Assembly: GCA_033557465.1 (NCBI GenBank)
Contig: CM066033.1
Coordinates: 387,693,289-387,757,288 of the forward strand
DNA: 64,000 bases
Reading direction: 5' to 3'
From: Ichthyophis bannanicus
Lineage: Eukaryota; Chordata; Amphibia; Gymnophiona; Ichthyophiidae
Positions 22,318 to 31,825 of the stretch are shown piece by piece. Position numbers and translations under genes: made by a program. Position 1 is the stretch's first letter. Each line of letters opens with the position of its first letter. The notes beneath the pieces were generated by a model. It ran no database searches, was not told the DNA's origin, and was given only the letters and a program-made list of their open reading frames with translations.

Positions 22318-22385
22318 GTGTAGCACAATGGTTAAGGCACTGACTGATGATACAGGGGTCATGAGTTCCATCCCCAGTGTGCCCA
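22318..22385 (+). repeat. tRNA-like unit in E2 (second)
   Basis: TAGCACAATGGTTAAGGCACTG, then GAGTTCCATCCCC at a box A-box B-like spacing, then the shared CTGGCTGAAACATC tail and a T-rich tract at 22,440. Confidence 0.6.
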
Positions 22386-22454
22386 ATATGTAAGACTGGC
22401 TGAAACATCAGCTTTGACATGTAAGTATTGTTTCCTGAGGCATTTTATTTGTAT

Positions 22455-22785
22455 TTTAATTATTGCTGCCAGCAAACACACCCTCACGTGCCGTAACCTA
22501 AGGTGCCGCATAAGGCACCCTATCAGGCACTCCATAGGGCACATTATAAAGTGCACTGTCCGCCACGGCACCCTATAATGTCCCCTGTAGGGTACCCTAT
22601 AAGGCGCTCCATAGGACACCTTATAAGGCACCTTATACGGACTGGCACCCTATCAGTCGCTCCATAGCATACTGTATAGTGTACCTTATATGGATGGTAA
22701 CCATAAGGTACCCTATAGGGCGCCCTCTGATGCACCTTATGGTTACAGTACGCTGAGGATGTTATTGCTGGCAGCACTAATGTAC
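22455..22785. repeat. Palindromic ladder 2 of E2
   Basis: Arms CTGCCAGCAAACACACCCTCA and TGAGGATGTTATTGCTGGCAG enclose about twenty steps of the kind CCTATAAGGCGCTCCATAGG. The whole module can fold as one long imperfect hairpin. Confidence 0.7.
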
Positions 22786-22829
22786 TTTAAAAATAGATAA
22801 TGTTTTGGACGGCCCAGCAAATAACCCTA

Positions 22830-22900
22830 CTGTGGGTTTGAACCCATGACCTCTAACTCTACTGGTAGTGAAGTAACCAGTAGGCTACAGCTCTATAGCT
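22830..22900 (-). repeat. tRNA-like unit in E2 (third, inverted)
   Basis: On the minus strand GTAGCCTACTGGTTACTTCAC and GGTTCAAACCC. The same inverted unit stands at 38,573-38,640 in E3, in the equivalent place relative to the A end. Confidence 0.6.
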
Positions 22901-22909
22901 GCTAGCAAG

Positions 22910-24480
22910 CCCCTGGCTGCAGAAGGACTGCAATTCACTACACAAACAGTCTGCTGTGGTCACCAGGATAGGGTTAACCCACCCATACCCATGATGCACT
23001 GCACATGCAAATCAGCAGTCTACAGATGATCACAAGATGGGGTATGCACCCCCACAGCACCTCGGCCTGGTAGGGGGAACTGACCATGTGTGGTACTGGC
23101 ACAGAGTAGCTACACACCGTCACATTGTGCAGGTACGGCATTCACCCTGAGGGTGAGGTGGGGTGCCCAGCACCAGGTCCCCAGCAGAGATAGGCCATGC
23201 TGCAGGTCCCTAGCAGTGCTAATGTGTGAGATAGGTAGTTTCTGCTGACACACCTTGGATATATCTGTATGTCTCAGTCAGGTGTAGCCCCTATGGACCC
23301 CTAGGAGGATTATGTACCACCACCCTCCTTCTCCTCCTCCAGGGCTAAGGGTGGTAAACAGGGTTTCCCACCAACAGATCCACATTCTACCTCCCTGCAA
23401 TGGTGGCAGTAGAGAGGACCATCAACCCCAGTCCTGCTGGGGAACAGACACCCTACAGGGCAGTTAATGCAGCTCTGTACACATCCATAACGCAATAGCA
23501 GACAGACATTAGGCCTGGATATGCTAAGCTGCACCCCACCACTATCTTATATTCTCCTGCAGCAAGCTTTCAGCCGCTGCACCCTGCAAGGCGCTCCATC
23601 AGAACACATACCAGCTGCAGATAGTCTGCTAGCTAGTCCATAGTGCATGTTCCTGGTGGAAATGCGTGCACCCCAAACTGGGATGTCAGCATACACACCA
23701 AACAGATAAGTCAGTGACTGGACCCCAAAGGGAAACCCATAAATATCACACGAGAGAAATACTATATAGCACTATGGGGGTGCCTAGCCATGCTGTGGTC
23801 ACTGCACAGTCAGGGTGAGAGTGATCTCCCAGCAGGACATGCTGTGGCCAACCTGTCTGTGCAGGTGGTGGCCGGGCACTACAATGTCCCAGCCAGTGCC
23901 CTATGCCCTGTGCAGATGCATCCTGGCCAAGCCACCCTGTCCGGGCTATACCCATAGTACATTGCTCCTCATTATGCACATTGGCAGGCCAATACTGGCA
24001 ACAGTGCTGGCAGTGTGGGCTGTGGAGGGTGTTTGCAGCCACCACACGCTGGATAGACAGACACACACTTCCACACCTATGCCAGCATTGTGCCACTGTA
24101 GAGGAGTTTAGCAGCCCTGGCCACCACACCAGTCCTGGGCACAGTGCAGGCATGGATATGGTACGCAATACTGTTGGGGGTCACTCCCCAGGGTGGTAAA
24201 CACTGTCAGAGACCAGACCTGAAGCACACTCCACAGACAGCAGAAAGGTTGCTATGATGGAGCTCAATCAGCAAACTGTGCTTAACTTAGGAATTGGTAT
24301 CTGCCAGTAATCATAGCAAACGTTTGATAGCTGTGTACCATATTCCCAGGTGTAGGATGGCATTGCTAAGGTATGCAAGTGCTAGTATTGGGAGATGCAC
24401 GCAGGGCCCAATGTCCTGCCTCTCCAGGAGGCATTGGCTAATGGAGCCTGTGGGTGTGGGTGGGTGTGTCTGCCCCTGTT
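22910..24480 (-). repeat. Shared core block of E2/E3/E5
   Basis: Non-coding. Matches E3 37,050-38,560 and E5 62,030-63,990 in reverse orientation. Landmarks are TACCAGGCCGAGGTGCTG, ATATCAGATAGTGGTGGGGTGCA and GGTGGTGGCCGGGCACTA. Long open frames on both strands (for example 23,746-24,168) are not conserved as proteins and have no motif. Confidence 0.65.
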
Positions 24481-24492
24481 GGCTGCTGCTTT

Positions 24493-24702
24493 ACGGCAGA
24501 GCTTCCAAAATCCGGTCCAGTTTTGCAACACACTGTTCGGGTTTTTATGCTGTCCCTCATGAATATGCATGAGATACATCTGCATACCATGGGGGTGGTG
24601 CATAGATATGCAGCACAGGCATCTTTATTAGAGGCAGCATGGAACCTGAATGGTGTTTGGCCCTCCAGGACTGCATTTGCGAGACTCTGCTCTAGGTAAG
24701 GC
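24493..24702. repeat. Palindromic hAT-type MITE module in E2
   Basis: GGCAGAGCTTCCAAAATCCGG...CTCATGAATATGCATGAGATAC is mirrored by ...GGCCCTCCAGGACTGCATTTGCGAGACTCTGC. It stands at the same relative place in E3 (36,720), E4 (57,085) and E5 (61,690), so it was already in the family ancestor. Confidence 0.65.
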
Positions 24703-25620
24703 GCCTGTTTATGGTGTCTTTGCTCTCTAGGGTAAAATGTAGGTGTTTTGGGCATGTTTACGTCATCTGCAATAAAGGTTCTGTTTGTATTAGCACGTTG
24801 TAGTAGTGGGTAAAATATGGGGACTGGGTTAGCAGGCACCATAGCTGGGACTTGAACCTGTGACCTTCTGCCTCCATACACACTGGTTGTGTGCACTGCA
24901 CCACCATGTTGCCACAGAGACACTGTATTCCCTGTTGATACCATGACTGTTTGTCTGGGAGGGCCTGTCTGTTGCAGAGCATGGCACCCACCTACACAGG
25001 GCTAGGCCATGGTCTGTTCTGGGTAGCTGCCACTGCCCCCTCCACCAACAGTACCCCTCTGCCACCATGCTGACATGGCCTTATAGTGGAGACAGCATAA
25101 AAACTGACTGATTTGTGGGCCTCCAGGACTGATTTTGGGGGACTCTGCTCCAGGTAATGCGCATGTTTCTGGTGTCTGTGCTCGGTGGGGTAAAATATAG
25201 GCGTTTGAACCATGCGTATGTTCTCTGCAATAAAGGTTTGTCCTTACTATCACGGTTTAGTAGCGGGTAAAATATGGGGATTGGATTGGCAGTAGCCCCA
25301 GCTGGGACTTGAACTTGTGACCTTCTGCTCCTGAACACACTGGCTGTGTTCACTGCACCACACTGTGCTCACAGTGACTCTGCCGTCCCTGGAGATACCA
25401 TGGTTGTTTGTCAGACACAGCCTGTCTGTTGCAGTGCATGGCACCCACCTACACAGGGCTAGGCCATGGTCTGCTCTGGGCAGCTGCCACTGCCCCCCTC
25501 CACCACCAGTACCCCTCTGCCATCATGCTGAGATGCCCTTCTGCTGGTGGTGCTGGTGGTGTGCAGTCTCAAGCCATCCAGTGTGCAGGTAGGCGGCTGC
25601 CTATGGTGCGTGTTCTGGGG
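24703..25620 (-). repeat. 455 bp tandem dimer of E2, each with a tRNA-like unit
   Basis: The landmark GCTGGGACTTGAAC occurs at 24,845 and 25,302, and CCTACACAGGGCTAGGCCATGG at 24,992 and 25,449: a direct duplication with 457 bp period. Each unit contains, on the minus strand, GTGGTGCAGTG (box A-like) and GGTTCAAGTCCC or AAGTTCAAGTCCC (box B-like). The dimer is also present in E3 and E5 with 455 bp period. Confidence 0.75.
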
Positions 25621-26570
25621 TAGGGGTGCCTGCATAGGCGTCCACACTTCGCCCCAACACCGCCTGCCAATGTTCTGTGCCCTTGGGGGTACCTGCTGGG
25701 TACTATCCCCTCTGACACTGTGATAAACACTCTCGTGCCCATGTTGGGCCCTCATCAATTGCTGTCTGGCTGCTGTTCAGTTTCAGCATTCCTAAGTGCC
25801 ACCTAGGCATCTGCCTAGTCCGCACTGTGCCCCAGCTGCACCACAGCATGTGCCGCCAGCAGCCCTCTGTATCCCCTTTCCCAGTATCTGTCCAGTTGCC
25901 CATTCCGACATGCCCACCCTGCTGTTGTGGAACATGTGCATACCATAGGAAACCTGTCCAATGGAGAGGAAAATCCTGATTAGTGCTATTTCACTGTGGG
26001 ATCATTCACCTTGTATGGGGATGGAGCGTAGACCCTTCCAAAATTCATATTTATTTTTTGGGGCTTTCTTGGGAGTGTTTTTTGATGTTTCCCATTACTA
26101 TCACTATTGCCCAGCTTGAATATAATTTTTTTAAATTTTGTTGGGGTCCTTTTCAATGTTTATTTGCACTTTTGTACCGTGCACATGTATCACACTTATC
26201 ACTTTTTGTAGGTTTCCCTGGTTTTGCTGTACATTGCTGACATAAATGGTTTCTCTTCCCTTTAAATCGGCTCTAACGCGAGGTTTTCACTCGCGGTATT
26301 TTTTGCCTCGGATTTCAACCTCGCAAATGTGCGGGGAGCCTCTCCCCTCCCACTCTCCACCCATTGACCCCTTCTCTCCGCCCCTGGGGAGCCTTCCTCC
26401 GCCCTACGGGAGCCTTTCCCCGCCTTCATCGCACATTAGCGCGCCGTGCACATGAGCGTGCACAAAAATGCCCCGTAACACGACATTTGCGTGTGCTAAG
26501 GTACCTTAGTGCACGCTCAAGTGCGCAGCGCACAGTAGCGCACAGTAACGCAGTTTAGTAAACATACCCC

Positions 26571-27785
26571 TAAGTGTAGAACAAAATAGGAGAGTGTCCA
26601 GGCGTTGGCTTGAGGATTATTTACAACAAAATAAGGTAGCTGCTTTTCACACTCTGGCTCCAAAACATGCTGTGCCTTTTCTAAGTAACAAAGATGGGAA
26701 AACCAAACAACTTCTTTTGGCAAAGTAAAATAACTTCTTTTCCTTTGTTGTTTCACAGCTCTTTAACTCAAAGACTTAACACAGTGACTCGATATCATCG
26801 GCTAAGCAAAGCGTGCAATCCATTGGAACTTCAGCTATGTCATTAACATTGCAGTCCATTTGCATATCCTCCAGCTCAGGGTTTACTGAGCTTGGCTGCC
26901 AGCTGTTACTACTGTGTTTAAGGTAACCTCCCTCTGCAAAATTGGGTGTTTCCCCTGTATACAATTCTAGACAGCAAGGGTTTGAAATACCTGTGGCTGT
27001 GGAGCTTCTTCTCTAGCTCTCATCTAGTTCCTTCCAGTTATAAGTAAATGCTCTGTGACTCTCTGTTTGTAATTCCTGAATAGAGTCACCCCCTGGTTCC
27101 AGGTAGAGCTTCTTAACCTCCCTGCTTTGGTGCTGGGTCTCCACTTGTGCAAACTCTGAAGCCTTTCCTCAGACAGTAAGGACTGAAGGGCTCCCTGTTC
27201 TCTCTGCCCAGGCTGGTTCCTGGCAACAGGCTGTGCCTTCCCACCTTCTAGTCTGCCGGCTTCTCTCCCAGAACTGCAGGTAGGTTCTTTGCCAAATCTC
27301 CAATTCTCTAGGGTTCCTGAGCCTCTCCAACCACATCTCTCAGGAGCTCCTTCCCCTTGCTCCCTCTCTGGCTTCCTTCCCTGCCTCTCTTGTTGTCCTC
27401 GCTGCCCCTCCTTTGCTCCCAACCAGCGTTTATATTTCTGTTGCCTGAGGCTTGGCTCTGCCTTTCTGAACAGGTGTGAGTGATCAAGCTCCAGGCTTGC
27501 TGCTACGTCAGAGCTTGGGAGTATCAGCTCAGCTCCTATCTCCCTCTGTTTGTCTTTCTCTTGTAAACAGTGAGCTATGTGTGCTGGCTGACTGTCAGTT
27601 TTAAAGGTAACCTTTTCCTTTCTTTCTATTTCCATGGGCTCTATAGGGGCTTCTACATCACATGCTGCATTAGCTGTGTTTTTGCTCTTCCGTATACCGG
27701 TTCGATTCCCTCGGTCTCCTCGGTTTCTCTTGCCCATCTTGACTTCACACGTTACGTCTTCAGCCACGGCTGCGTGACGCGCATA
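26571..27785 (-). mobile_element. LTR-like repeat on minus strand, 5' part with ORF
   Basis: Continues 21,480-21,710 across E2. On the minus strand it carries a charged ORF followed by the 3' region, the same order as in the TG...CA repeats at 2,883 and 48,814. The ORF compares best in its middle (Lys/Arg/Gln-rich, GKEPxxxSGREA-like against GKEPAEDWRKPEF) and in the acidic MDC tail. It looks like a diverged member of that family. The start is taken near 27,785, not proven. Confidence 0.5.
26776..27767 (-). pseudogene. Charged ORF of the minus-strand LTR-like repeat
   Basis: Two open pieces, 27,767-27,024 (247 codons, from a GTG) and 26,964-26,776 (62 codons), are joined through stops near 27,000. 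The first begins with a very basic stretch (KMGKRNRGDRGNRTG) and is Gln/Glu/Arg-rich. The second is acidic, with two MDC motifs. Unrecognised; see the related ORFs at 2,955 and 48,884. Confidence 0.45.
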
Positions 27786-27790
27786 GGGAC

Positions 27791-28015
27791 ATGCCGCACT
27801 CAGCAGATGCTTTATTAAAATGGCATGCGCTACTGGCCTGCACTAAAGCAAAGATGGATGGTGAATCATCAAGCTGCTGCGGTGCCACACCCACGGTAGG
27901 CGGAGGCGCATCTTCCCATGCTCCTCTATACAGCACCTCCTCAGCAGAGGCAGGGGGGCGTAGGTGCGCCTCACCAGGCGCTTCAATCGGGCTGTGCAAC
28001 AACCACGTGAGGTAG
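27791..28015 (+). pseudogene. Possible upstream exon of third gene copy B
   Basis: Open from ATG at 27,791 and ends AACCACGTGAG | GTAGGT, a good donor site. Ser/Gly/Ala-rich without motif. No clear match upstream of copy A, so it may be unrelated. Confidence 0.25.
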
Positions 28016-28421
28016 GTGAATAGGGGCAGGCCACACACACCTGTATGTGCAACACAGTGGCCAGTTATCGTCACACATATACGGCATGTACAACATGGGT
28101 TAGAGACAGGTCTGTGGGTCATCCTGGCACCAGTGCAGGTGCGGCAGTTGATTTGCACAGGTCTGTTGTAGCCCCAGGTGACCTCATGCCTCAGTACAGA
28201 GGCCTGTGTTTGCCCCTAGTGCTATGTTAGATGCTGCAGTTCAGCCACACATGCTGAGCCGCACACGCATGCATGCAGGTGGCATGAGCAACAATTCGCA
28301 TTGGACCAACGGTGTACAGCGGGTACAGTCCCCTGCTGCCCACAGCCATGTGTGATGTGCATCAGCTGATGGCCACAGATGTCTGTCCCCTAGCTGTCCA
28401 TATCCATTGCTATACTCCCAG

Positions 28422-28509
28422 GTGGAGTATCTTTGCAGATTGGGGCTTCAGCTGTGCCGGCCGGGCCTCCTGCTGCATCTGCAGCGTGAGGAGCTAGTCC
28501 ATAGATACA
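28422..28509 (+). pseudogene. E1 third gene, copy B: short exon
   Basis: Acceptor TACTCCCAG and donor GTGAGT as in copy A. Reads VEYLCRLGLQLCR...LQREELVHRY, a Leu/Arg-rich helix matching VEDLCKKARELRAR of copy A at the start. Confidence 0.5.
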
Positions 28510-28641
28510 GTGAGTGGGCCGCCTGTGTGATGCACAGAAGTATGTTCATGTGCACCAGCATCCTGTGGTGCCACCTACTATGCCTCCATGATGTGGCAAA
28601 CACATGACCATGGTGCTAATGCTTTTGTTCTCCCTCCACAG

Positions 28642-29344
28642 TGAATGCTGATGCTGGCAGGGCCACAGGCAATGGGGCACCTGTGGATGGACCCAGCCAC
28701 CAGGGCCCAGGGGTATGTGGCATGGGGTGTGTCCCTCTGAGGACCATCGCTGTGCCGGCAGAGGATGAGATGGAGGCCTGAAGCCAGGAAGGGGGAACAG
28801 GATGAGGTAGGGGTGGATGATGGTGTGCTGCCCTTGGAGGGGTTGTTGTGGTGGCAGCATGGGGATGGGGAGTTTGAGGTGGGAGGTGACGTGGGGTGGG
28901 GTTGTGGGAGGAGGGGGAGGGGGAGGGGGTGGGATTTGGTGAGGTGGTGGTGGGGGGTTGGGGGGCTTCAGTGGGAGGGATGTGGCCAGTCCTGGCCATC
29001 ACAGGCCATCACATCCCACTACAGGCCCCTGCCACCTGCCCCACGGTGCCGGGGATGTGGCCCTCCTAGACGGGGACCTGGCACACATTGCTGAAGACAA
29101 ACGGTCTTCCGATGCCACCACACAGACAGTGGGTATGGTGTGTCTGTGTGGTGGCATGGGTTTGCACCACCTGTCTGTCGCAATGTGTGCTGTGTCCCAA
29201 GAACAGCGGGTACAGACCCATGCCCTGGGGCAGGTGGTAGATGCCATTGTCTGGATGGCTGAGGAGCTCCATAGGCTGTGTGAGGGTGTCTTGGGCAGCG
29301 CAGCTTCCCAGCCATCCAGACACGATGGGCACCAGGGAGTGTGA
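28642..29344 (+). pseudogene. E1 third gene, copy B: terminal exon
   Basis: Follows TCCCTCCACAG. The start resembles copy A (NADAGRA versus NADTGYG). A Gly-rich low-complexity stretch (28,800-28,960) corresponds to the Gly/Glu stretch of copy A. The C-terminal frame 28,958-29,344 is open: TTQTVGMVCLCGGMGLHHLS, then VVDAIVWMAEELHRLCEGVLG. About a third of the residues match copy A in the same frame although the DNA has diverged widely, which suggests that coding was once maintained. Function unknown. Confidence 0.5.
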
Positions 29345-29428
29345 GCCATATGGGTGTGTGGTGTGCACAGGGCAAAATATGTTCACAGACTGTATATGTG
29401 ACAGGTATAATGCCTTTAAAGATATGCC

Positions 29429-29434
29429 AATAAA
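29429..29434 (+). terminator. AATAAA polyadenylation signal, third gene copy B
   Basis: AATAAATATG, 85 bp after the stop of copy B, matching the signal after copy A. Confidence 0.5.
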
Positions 29435-29460
29435 TATGTTTCGCAACACCTACTGCATCT

Positions 29461-31265
29461 GAGCATTTGTACGGCGCAACACCTCATACGCATCGCTGCA
29501 CACATATGTAGGAGACAATCCCTACTCATCATAGCATACAATCTAGTTCTGAGAAGACAGTGCATGTGCAGGCTGGGGTGGAACAAAGAGGTGGGGGAGG
29601 GAGATCATGGAAGTTCGGTTCCACAGGCAGCAGCGAGTAGGTGAGCTTTCAGCCTGGATTTGCTGATGGTTTGCATAAGTGCATGGCGCAAACACACTGG
29701 ACATTGGTCCTCCTGCTCTGTACAACGAATTGTTAACTGTAAACCACACTGATTTTAAATAGAGCAGTATATAAGAGATATAGGTAAATAACTAAATAAA
29801 CATAAATAACGATCCAGGCGTACAGTCCAGCTAGGTGAGGGGAGCGATGTCTGGAGTTAACAGTGGAGCAGTGGGGACATCTATCCCTGTACTGTGAACC
29901 ACAGTGTAGCCTTTGTGGGCACCTTTTTGCATTCTGCCTGTTGGGGTTGTTTGGGATAGTGGTCACATACATTGTTTGGAAATCCATAGGTTACCAGGCT
30001 AATTCCCACATGTTCCTTTCCTTTTTCTTTCCTGTGTTCTGCTAACCTGCCCATGCAATTGCTGCAGCCTCGTCATATCTCCACACACCCTTCCATCTCT
30101 TCACTGTACACCACAGTGTGCCCTCTATGCAGCCTATCCGTCGCATATTGGCTGTTACATATGGCTCTTTCTTTGACTGTCCATGTGGGCAGTGCGCTTG
30201 GGGGATTGGCATTGCTGTTGTTGAGCTGGTCTGGTGCATGTCTGTTTGCAGGTTCACTTCTCACATGCTCCATTTCCATTCTGTTCACAATTTTTCCCTG
30301 CTCCACAGAGCATCCCCTGCTGCACTTTGGGTTTAGGGTGTTTGTTCCTTTGCATGCTGTCTCCACTGCATAATATGTCATTGTGTGTGTGCATGTGTTT
30401 ATATGTGGCTCTCGTCACAATCACAGACTGTGATATGAGCTGTACACACTGGTTCTGCATGTGCATTGCATCATGGTTACTGTTGGGGGTTGCCCTATCC
30501 TGGCAGACAGCTTCTTGTGTGGTGCCCTGCAGTGTTCCTGTATGCAGCCTTTGCTGTGGTGCTCACGTTGGTGGTGTAGCCTACAGGTTTGTGCATTGAC
30601 ATTTGTGCTACTAGTCATGGGTTCGATTCCTATCTATTCTCTTTTAATTTTATGCCTGTCATACACAACTACGTTTCATTCCTGTGACAGTCATATCTGT
30701 GCAGATCTGTGCTGTTGCCACATTATACCCTCATCACAGTTGCCAACCAGCCTTCTGTCTCTATATGTGTCTGCCAGCTGTGTGGCGTCCTGCCCTAATG
30801 TGCAGGCTGCTACCCCATGACCTGCACTGTGACCCTTTTCTGCATTGCGGCTCATCATGCTTGCCTCTCCCGTGTTTGCTCTGCATGGCACTGCTACCCC
30901 TCTGTCCTCCTGTCATTGCACTTATCCGGCCACCTCTACCTCCTCTGGTGGACACGTATTCACATCTTCTGCCACACACTGTCATTGTTGCACTTTACAG
31001 TACCATCACCCTGTGCATCGATACAGATGCCCCCGTTATATTTGTCCACTTTACCAGCTGCCACATGGCCCTCACGCAGATTTGGCAGGTCCTTCACCTC
31101 TGACATTTACTTCCTTACATCACTTGTTAATTGGCTTTCCTTGCTGCTCTGTGCAGTGTTAGAGTTACATCTGTGTTTGGCCCATACATTTCATGCTTGT
31201 GACCTTGGTCCATCTTATTGCCCTTGGCCAACATTTCTTGGGTCACCTTAACATCCTTGGGCCAT
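29461..31265 (+). other. E1 interior without a gene
   Basis: TG/CT-rich sequence with short motif-less frames. A tRNA-like unit lies at 30,565-30,635. Confidence 0.5.
30565..30635 (+). repeat. tRNA-like unit in E1 with perfect box B
   Basis: TTGGTGGTGTAGCCTACAGG (box A-like) and GGTTCGATTCC (30,620-30,630), an exact box B consensus, about 40 bp apart. It is followed by TTTTAATTTT at 30,643, a pol III-type T-run. Confidence 0.6.
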
Positions 31266-31269
31266 CTTT

Positions 31270-31490
31270 AGCATCACCTTTGGTTCGGCCAGCTTATGGG
31301 CACATTATATGCTGACTTGGGGGGTGCCACCCTTTTGTGCCGCCCTCTGGGGCACATTATGACCCACCTTGGATGACGTGGTGCTCTATGATGTGCCTTA
31401 TGGTGCGCCCTAAAAGGTGCATTAGGTTTCGGAACTGGGGTGAGGGTTTTTTGGCTGGCAGTACAGGTTGTTAAGATGTGTCTGACCGTT
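31270..31490. repeat. Degenerate palindromic ladder of E1
   Basis: Steps such as GTGCCGCCCTCTGGGGCAC, GCCTTATGGTGCGCC and GGTGAGGGTTTTTTGGCTGGCAG. This stands next to the A end, as ladders do in E2, E3 and E4. Confidence 0.55.
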
Positions 31491-31539
31491 ACAGGCAGGA
31501 AAATTAATTGCCTCTGACAGCCTAATGAAATTTGTTCAC

Positions 31540-31605
31540 TGAGGGATCAGAACTCATGACTGCTGTATCAGCAGTCATTGTATTAACCAGTGTGCTACAC
31601 CTCTA
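31540..31605 (-). repeat. tRNA-like unit in E1 near the A end
   Basis: On the minus strand GTAGCACACTGGTTAATAC and AGTTCTGATCCC (degenerate box B). Same position and direction as the units next to the A ends of E2 and E3. Confidence 0.5.
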
Positions 31606-31619
31606 TTTCTTTGATCTTG

Positions 31620-31822
31620 CGCCACGGCGCGAAATTAGGGTTAACACGCGATAACATGCCACTGCGCCCTCTATAGCGCGATAATGGCAAGGCGCCCTTT
31701 ATCATGCGATGAGCTGCCATTGCTACCTTACCGCAGAAACGCCCACTACCTTATATGGCATTCCTCACGTTATTGCTGCAACTAGCGCACGTAACATTAA
31801 AACGGTTTAGTAAACATACCCT
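31620..31822 (-). repeat. E1 'A' end subterminal region
   Basis: On the minus strand the terminal repeat is followed by CGTTTTAATGTTACGTGCGC, AGTTGCAGCAATAACG and AATGCCATATAAGGTAGTGGGCG. The same blocks lie inside the A end of E4 (56,480-56,560) and, shorter, of E2 and E3 (ATATAAGGAGTGGGC-type text). Confidence 0.75.
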
Positions 31823-31825
31823 ATA

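Larger units (their letters stand above)
21711..26570 (-). mobile_element. E2: 4.86 kb non-autonomous relative of E1, nested
   Basis: Ends are GGGGTATGTTTACTAAA and TTTAGTAAACATACCCC, flanked by TTA and TAA: a 3-bp target with one mismatch. The A end is at the left and the B end at the right, opposite to E1, E3 and E5. It has no transposase text. From the A end the order is tRNA-like unit, palindromic ladder, tRNA-like unit, ladder, inverted tRNA-like unit, a 1.5 kb shared block, a palindromic MITE, the 455 bp tandem dimer and the B end. It splits the LTR-like repeat. Confidence 0.85.
10224..31822 (+). mobile_element. E1: 21.6 kb PIF/Harbinger-type DNA transposon
   Basis: The left end is GGGGTATGTTTACTAAAC and the right end is its complement, GTTTAGTAAACATACCCT (last base C to T). 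It is flanked by ATA at 10,221-10,223 and 31,823-31,825. Removing E1 and one ATA rejoins the Penelope reverse transcriptase in frame (TLDI | VSLYTN), which fixes the boundaries. It carries a DDE transposase, a divergent Myb/SANT-like gene and two copies of a third gene. The left ('B') and right ('A') subterminal sequences match those of E2-E5. About 6.4 kb is later insertions: E2 and its LTR-like host. The genes hold frameshifts, so this copy is probably dead. Confidence 0.85.

Noticed and set aside
23746..24199. Open frames on both strands in the E2 core block
   Set aside because: In E3 and E5 the corresponding frames are broken or differ, and there is no motif, so coding is not supported.
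30565..30635. A true tRNA gene
   Set aside because: Box B is perfect, but no acceptor stem, anticodon arm or tRNA length could be drawn; the same holds for the other tRNA-like units.
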